64,000 nt of DNA from Marthasterias glacialis (taxonomy: Eukaryota; Echinodermata; Asteroidea; Forcipulatida; Asteriidae). The stretch spans positions 28,388,187 to 28,452,186 of the forward strand of contig OU452224.1 of assembly GCA_911728455.2 (NCBI GenBank), read 5' to 3'. Each line of letters opens with the position of its first letter. Position 1 is the stretch's first letter. Positions 43,241 to 52,200 of the stretch are shown here, piece after piece. The notes beneath the pieces were generated by a model. The model did no database searches. It was not told the origin of the DNA and saw only the letters and a program-made list of their open reading frames with translations. The position numbers and the translations under genes were made by a program.

Positions 43241-46200
43241 TGCCTCTTGCCTCTTGCCTCTTGCCTCTCGCCTAGCAGTTAAAACCTCTACTCTAGAATG
43301 TAGGGGGTCCTGGGTTTGGGTAGACATTGGGCTCATGTCAGTGCTAGGATAAAACCAAAATTTGTTTTAGATGTAGAAGAAATTCTCCAGATGTGGTCGC
43401 AACACGTGTGTAATCATGAAGGGACTGAATAGCCAGTCTACATCAGGGCTGTAGTCCAGTGTAACTCAGTGTAAAGGATAGGGTAAGAGGGCAACTAATC
43501 GGATTAAACACTAAAACAAAAAGCCTGTACAAATAGTGAGGGTTAAATTTGGAGGAAGCCCTAAAGGGCATTGTAGGTAATTAATCTGGTTAAAAAGTCA
43601 AATTGAGTTGAAAACAAAAAATTAAAGGACCTTTAGAAAAATGTTGACAATACTAAACGAGCTATAAATTTAAACTCCAAACTAGACAGATCAAATTAAA
43701 AGAAAACAAAATTGAAACACATGACTTAAAGTACACCAGTCACCTACATTCAGAGCTTCTTTCATTGCCTTAATATTTGGATTTACCCACTGACACTGAC
43801 AGTAGATACACTCTCTTTCCGATTATGTCAATTTGTAAAGGATCAAGTTTAATTATGGCATACATGTACCCCCCTAGTGTACACACACCACAAGGTAACA
43901 AGTCTTCATCTGACATTATTATCCATGAATACTGGTTGTTAAATGTCACTGTTTACCTAAAAGATAATGTTTCATTCCTTCAGTACCTCAAGGATTATTA
44001 ACTTCTATACCCTTTCCTCTCCCTTGGTTTGTGTTTATTGTTCTATGCTGGTCCCCGACCTGACTGGCCGTTAAATCACATGATATTATATACCATTGGA
44101 AGCCAGGTTTGATTGTCAACTAACCTGACAGAATTGCAAATTCAATGATGAAGTCCAATGTGCACTTTTTCGCTGTCGGTTTAGAAATTGAGAAATTGTT
44201 TTATTAGCCTTTAGTCTTGCTGCGTTGTTTAATTTAAAAACATGATATGTAGAGGCTGCAAGATAAAGGTATGCTTAGGTAAGTTTCAATAGACAGTGTT
44301 GATCAGATTGCTTAGAAAGGCCCAATATGGAAGGAAATTAAAAGAGCTTTTTAGTCAACCCCAGTGGGTTTGGTTTCAGGACAGCATTTACTTTCAAACA
44401 AAAGCTGCCTTACCATGAAGAAAGTGTAGCTGAAATTCAAGCACTCTGGCAGAAGACCTGAGCCTTTAAATCTACAAAACTGTTTGTCAATCCTGAGACA
44501 AGGTAACAGACTTCTCTTGTTCAAGCATCTTGAAGCTCTTCAAGTTCACATTGAAATCTTGGAGAATGACCACCACGTGATGAAAAAACGTGTTCAGCGA
44601 TCGTTTTACAATTTTACCCGACGCCCACTACACTATTCAAGACCATTTTAATATCTTCACTATAACTCTTAGTACAGCTCTCACTTTGGAAGAAAAGGAA
44701 GAAATATAATCTCTCATGCTTTTCTAAATGTTTTTCAAGCACACGTGTTAATGTTTTTTCATACAGTGTAAGTAATATCAGAGATTTCTGATTGGAGGAA
44801 AGACAAATCAATAATGTGATTTGTGTTCATGGGAGATTGAAGGATTCAGGGGAGCTACACCCAAATAACTACTGGGAAATATGCACAGAATGATCTTAGA
44901 TAGGTAAACCAGTTGTGAATTGTACAAAATAAGTTGTCAAGTGGGTTTCAGGAAATGTGGTACAAATGAAGAATGAGTAGAGTGCAAAGTCTGCTACCCG
45001 ATACTGTATAAACAAACAACAACAATAGTGAAAGGAACAATGCAACTTCATTTGGCATCTCCGCTGAGAAAATGCAGGCTTCAAATTACATGGCATTCAA
45101 CCCCAGTATGAAATAATTAGGCTTCATCACAAAAATAGAAAGTTATTTTCAACAAACTATTTAGAGTTGGGGCCATGTTATACAATGCAATTGTTATTAC
45201 TCTATGGTAGCACAATCAGGCATTCTTAAAGCTCTTCTCACTATCTCAGTAAAATGGATGTTGAAATTGATATATGCAAATGACTTTTCTTAGATATTAC
45301 CCTGAACAGATTACCGGTAAATTGCCTCATGTGAGATGGCCCTTACACTATCAAGAATATGATAACCTCTGATGTATTGGAAACAGTAATTAAATTAGAC
45401 TTTGCACACCATTTAAAGATCAATACTAGTATTTTAAGGCAGGGTTTATGGTACTTTTTTTGTTTGTTTTTTCCTCATTGTATAAATTGATTCAAGTTTT
45501 ATATTGAAACACCTGGGGCTGAGCCACAGGGGCCTCCTTCAGCTTTGAATTCAAACCCTACAAGCATAGAGTGAGCCAGATGTGTGTCTGGGTGTCTTTG
45601 GGTCACGCTGTTTTCACTCTGTGTTTGCTCTGCCTTAGTCTTTACTTTTAATATGTAACAGTATTGGAAATGAACAATTTGGTCAGACTGTTTCCACTCT
45701 GTGTTTGCTCTGCCGTAGTCTTCACTTGAAATATGTAACAGTATTGGAAATGAACAATTTGGTCACACTGTTTTCACTATGAGTGTCTTGCCATAGTATT
45801 TCACTTATATTTAACAGTAATGGAAATTACAAATTTGGTCCCCTCATTTTCACTATGTGTGCCCTGCCTATGTCTTTCACTTTACACAACAGTATTTTAA
45901 ATGAACAATTTGGTCATCATATTTTTTTAATTTTCAGCAAGTTCTGACAGATGCTGCTGATCAGCACCTACATGTACAAGGGCTTGACCATGATATGATG
46001 GGATTTTACATATAGGCCTATAGAGAGCTGTCTTTCCTGAGATTACATTGTTTTTCCTTTTTATTATATTTGGTATGCCCTCAGGAAATCAGTAAGATTA
46101 TGATTAATTAACCATAACATTTGTAGACTGGCTCTTGTAATTATTAAGATTTTCACTTTTTGTTTCGAGAGAAAAATATCATGACTGTATTCCTGAATTC

Positions 46201-49200
46201 TTACATCTTAATTCAGAGGTTCACAGTTCGTACATCTTAAATCACATTTCTTACATCTTAATTCACAGTTCTCACATCTTAATTCACAGTTCTTGTGTCT
46301 TAATTCACAGTTCTCACATCTTAAATTACAGTCCTTACATCTTAATTCACAGTTCTTGTGTCTTAATTCACAGTTCTTACATCTTAGTTTACAGTTCTTA
46401 CATCTTAATTCAAAGTTCTTACATCTTAATTTACAGTCTACATCTTAATTCACAGTTCTTACGTCTTAATTCACAGTTCTTGAATCTTAATTCACAGTTC
46501 TGTCATGGCTGAGAGGTGTAGGAAATCAAATTCAAGTTCTAGTGGCTAAGCACTGGAGTTTGAATCCTGGTTGTAACCCTTGTTTCTCTTAGCAAGACTC
46601 TTAACTACAATTGCTTCACTGTGTGATATGTCCTCGTTCGTTTGATGGCTGCACTATATAAAGAAGAAGAAAAAAGCTCTTATATTTTCCCTCACAGTTC
46701 TTACATCTTCCCTACAGCGTCTGTCATTTTGGGAGGATTGCCTTGGCTTAATAATGAACTGACAAAGCTTGCATTTTGTTTGTTTGAATACAGATTAATT
46801 GCAAGAGTGACGTATGGTCTCTAGGGTGCATCTTCTATTACATGGTGTATGGTAAAACACCCTTCCAGCACATTACACTCAGTATAATGAAGCTACAGGC
46901 TATATGTGATCCCAGGTATGTATGTCAAGATGTATGACTGAATAGGGAGTGATTTCATCCAGCAAGTTTGCACTGCACAACATTTAGACTGAACAAGTTT
47001 TGATTGATACATAGATAAAAACTTTATTATCCCACAATGGGAAACTAAAAAGGTCTTTGTCAAGACGGTAAAACGCATTCAACATTTAGTTAAAACATTT
47101 ACATACAAATTTTTTCCGTACAAATTTTTAATAAAGCCAACACATTGGTGGCGTGTCGTGGCCGAGTGGTTAGTGCGTCGGACTCAAGCTCTGGTGGTTG
47201 AGTCATTGGAGTGTGCGTCCCAGTCCCGGTCATGACACTTGTGTCCTTGAGAAAGGCACTTAACCATAATTGCTTCGTAAAAGTTGGGGAGGTAGAGCCT
47301 TCTGCTCTACCAGCCAGGTTTCTGATGGATGATACCCAAGCCTACATCCTTACAGACTGTAAAGGGGGTTACCCTGTTTCAGCCCCAGGAGTAGGTGGCA
47401 ATGGCCCCTGGAAAAAACAGTTGATTTGTAGCCCACACCTCAAGTGGCTTACTGGCCTTGTGTGTCTGGCGACCTCCGTAAAAAAAAAAAAAATACAATG
47501 AAAAACTCAGAGATATACCCTTTAATTGAAATAAAATATTCACACACAAACAACTTACAGTGGTGAACAATTACAGTTCATTGTGCACACTGAATGCTAT
47601 TATTGATTAGCAAACAATGACTTCCGAGGAGCAACTTTTTGTGGAGCATTTTTGCTGTGCTATGCAAGCGGAATTGTCCACTGCTAAGAGTAATCTACCA
47701 TGTTTAAAATTTATGTTCTCTGGAAATTTGCTTTCTTTTAAACAATGTAGGTACTAAAAGCCAACCACATGTTTTGTTCCTTTAATTGTTATTACATTCA
47801 TGCAAGGATATTTAAAAGTACATGTTTATTGCCTTTTATAATTTTCAGAAGGGTTGTCTTTTTTTCTGACAAATGAAAACTTATAAACAATTTATTTTCT
47901 TTGGGATTTCGAATTTTCTTTTTGATAATTAACAACTGTTTAAAAAGCACAAAATTTACAAAGGATTCAGAAGCTTTGTTTTTTTACAAACAGTGGATGA
48001 CTGATTGACTGTTCATACTGAATAATCAAACAAATAAAACAATTTGTACAACCAGGGCTCACGCTTAGCACTAGCCCGGCGTACATTGTCTGGTAAAAAC
48101 TGTTATGGGCTAGTAAACACCACTTCTCAACTTGCCCTGTGGGCTACAAAAACTGTGCAACTTGTTTATAATTCTCATACTTCTTCCATTTTAGAAATGT
48201 GTTCATTTATTTTTGAGTGTGTGAGTGTAACTTCAATTGACCGTTAAACTGGTTGTGATCGCTACCATTAGTATCAGGAAGATACATTTAGGACAATACA
48301 TGTTTAAAATTTGGGCATCGAAAACTTCCTGGGGGCAAGTAAAATGAACAGTTTATTAGCCCCTTGGGCTACTTTACAAAAAGCTTAAGTGCAAGGCCTG
48401 ACAACACGTTAAAAGGAAACAGGACAATGTGGGCCATGTTCTACCAAACCTAGCTCTGGTAGGACGCCAATCTCTGTTACACCATGCAACAGAGGAGTCT
48501 AACCTAGGCTATACCAAACCATGACTGAAAAAAGGGAAACCCCCCTTCTCTTTCGCAGTGAGTGTCCTGTTTTCTTGTTTGTGTGTATTACATGCATAGA
48601 ACCTAAGCCTCAACAGTCCCGGCCAAAACGCTTGGGTCACTGTGACAGAAAATAATAAGACTCTCCCCGGTTCCCTCCTCCCCTACTCAATGTTGTTAAT
48701 CCCATCTGGAGGGCTGACCAGGCAATGAGAACCAACATTGATCGGGGACCGGGAGGAGCAGCCCAACGAGATATGAACAGGATTGTAGATTTCTAACACA
48801 GGACAACAAAGACACAGGTAATTAAGTGAATGACTTTCTTTCTTTTGGTGTTAAATCAAGGCACGTGATTGAGTTCCCACCCGTTGATAATCCTCACCTC
48901 TTGGACTTACTCAAGAAATGTTTACTACGAGATCCAAGAGAAAGACCATCAATTCAAGACCTGAAGAAGCATCCATACTTCCAAGCTGATCCACCACCTC
49001 CACCAGGTAACTTGAACAGTGAAATATCATGATGAAATCTGTAATGTTCATGATGATGTTGGTGTAGAATCTTTCCTTCAGTGGGATGGTAGAACTTTGT
49101 TCAGCTTCTAGTTGTTTGCTTTTAAGTTTACTTTTACATTGACAAGAAAAACAAGGAGGGAAAATGTCTGCAAAGGTTTATGGATTTGGGACAAAACTAG

Positions 49201-52200
49201 TCTTGATTGGCGACGTTTTATTTGTTAATGTACTCACTGATTTTCTCAACACGAATTACCGGAGAAGAGATATCTGTATCAAACAAACATCTGGATCAAA
49301 ACTAACGTCTTGATGCTTTTGGCAATAGGACCCACCCACATTTTTTGTTATGACCGTGATTTGAATATTCTCAAAATGAAACACATGCATACAATTATGG
49401 GCAGACGATGGCCTAGACTGTTCCCCTGTGAAAGTTTCTTGAGCGTTAACACCTTATACTTCTAGGTGCCATACACATCTGATACACAAACTCTGTTGGT
49501 GAATGCCTCAATATAAATTATGCAAATGAGCCCCGTTTTGATCTGCCTGGCAATAGGCAGGCAGCTGTGCCAAACTTGTCAAGATGCTAGTTTGATCCAG
49601 ATTTGTAGACTTGCCCAGTCCCTTCGAGCTAGTCGATGTTGCGCCCTCTATCAGTGACTAATACAAAAACTAGCGTCACCAATCAAGACTAGTACAAAAC
49701 CCCAAACTGATTGGTTTTAGTCTGGACAATTTATTTTCAAGAAAAGTATCTTATCATGATCGGTTTGAAACATTAAATCAATTCTAAATAATTATGCAGC
49801 TTTTTTAAGAGCCCGCACTGTCTAAAAGAGATTAGTGTCATGTTCATGGTTTAACCACAAATCTTGAACTTTACTACTCACTCCATCATGTATAGCATCA
49901 CATCTTATTAATTAGGCCTACTTATTCTGTCTCTTAAAACAATACTTGCAATTGAACAATGAACTCTACACTGCGTCCTAAGACGTGTCTTGAAAGTTGC
50001 TTTCTCTAGTAAATCAGAAATTGCAATTTAACTTGAAAACTTGTTAATAATAATTGATTTTATTTTATTTTGACAAGAACCGAGTCGGTCCGCTGTTCCT
50101 AATCTGACTGAAGAACATCTGAAGAGTTTAATTTCACAGTTAAGTCATGCTCAACTCAACTCACCAACAAGTATATCAGCTGTGTCAAAGGTAAGATTAA
50201 TATTGTGGTTATATTCATAGTACAAGAATAGATCAATGGCGTGTCGTGTCCGAGCGGATAAGAACACCAGACTCAAGTGCTGGTGTTTCTGATCAGCAGA
50301 GTGTGGGTTCAAGTCTCGGTCGTGACACTTGTGTCCTTAAGCAAGACACTTAACCATGCTGCATCCTTCGGATGGGACGTAAAGCCGTAGGTCCTGTGTG
50401 TTGTGTAATGCACGTAAAAGAACTCAGTTACACTTATCGAAAAGAGAAGGGGTTCGCCCCGGTGTTCCTGGTTTGATGCACCACAGCACCTTGTAAACCG
50501 TTACATGGTGCTATGTAAGGGAACAGGTCTCATACTTCAAAAAGTAACTCCGAATACCTTGCTGGAAAATTACTGAGTGCTTTGAGACGCCCATCGGGTG
50601 TGATAAAGTGTTATATAAGAACTGCGTATTTTTATTATTATTATTATCAAAAATTACATATTAAAGTCTTTCAGTCTCTTACCAAGTATATAACTTCTAT
50701 TTGTAAGACTCAAATGCACCTGATTAGTCCAGGTTAATTGATTGGTTGTACATGTATAAGGGTTTCTTGCATGAACAGTTTGAAGTGAACTCAGACTTGG
50801 AGTCTTTCTTATTGATTCATTTCACTTACATGCGCTTATCCTGTCAGCCATTTTGGGAGTCAAAATGTATGCAAATTTATTCAAAATGGCGTAAATAGTG
50901 GACACACCATGTGTGGAAGTACATTCCGCATCAGATAGGGGATCAATACACTGATGTGTTGAACATTGTTGTATGTGTAGGGCAGACTCAGGTTCCCAGT
51001 TACCCTTTTCTGACCTCCTCAATTTATGTGTTTGAATCTCAACCTGATGAATCATTTTTAATGTTTATTCGTTGATTGTTATTCTACAGACCTTGATGGA
51101 GCAGTTACAGACTGGTCAGCAGCTGGATATCTCTACTGCTTTCAGACCTAAGCCCAGGAGCTTCCAACCTGTTACCCAACAGGTGAGGAACATTTTCATT
51201 CATTTGGAAACTGGTTTATTGGATTGTATAAAAAAAAATAGTTAAAGTCAATCTGCGGGAAAGATGTTCACAATTTTAAAAAAGGCTTTCAAAAAGTTAT
51301 TAAAACAAAAAAAGTACAAAAACTTGATGAAGGCCAGGATAATTTATCAAAATCAAAACTAGAGAAGGAGAAAAGAAGTGTAAAGTTTAGTTACCACTGC
51401 AAAAACCACATGAGGTATGAAACTTCATCTGGATAACTTCAGTGAGTGGTGAAGTTGAAGAACGTATTGACCCCATGCATGCATGTTACACGCAGCGACT
51501 GTGCCACACTGACCATTTTGGAGGTCAATAGGTATACGTGTAAACGCAACATCGCCTAAATTGCACACTACACTGTATAACACACAGTAACAGTGACTTC
51601 CAAAATGGGGCAACCAAGATTATAGACTGTTCCGGCTTTGGCAACAAGCCCCGCCCACACACCTTAGTTTGTGTGCGTTGCGCTGCATGTGTGACCGAGT
51701 TTGACCGAGATCACATGACCAAAAGGCGTGATCCAATTGGTCTATGTGCATAGTTTGATTGACAGGCCGGAACGGTCAATTGTGATGATGACGTGAGGTG
51801 AATTGGGTCAATACATGTAATATGAAATGAATTATAAATGATGTAAATCTTTATGAAAAAGTCATAGTAATGTGTATCTTGAAACATTTGAATCTCAGTA
51901 TCTCATGTTTTCTGCCTTCAATGTTACCTGGTTTGTCTCCGTATGATTGTAAGATGTTCCAAAGTGCTTTACTTCTCTTGTGTCATGAGATGTTCTTATA
52001 ATTATTTTTATTAATTAGCTTCCTCCCGAGCCTCCACCACCTCTTCAAAATCAGTCCCATCCTCTACCTCTGAGTCAACACCCTCCTATATCTACACAGT
52101 CTCGTCATCAAGCCAACAGAATGCCATTACAGATTGTACAAATGGACGAGATCAAACAAGCACAGTCTGCTCTTCAACCTCTCTGTAGCTCCAAGAACGT

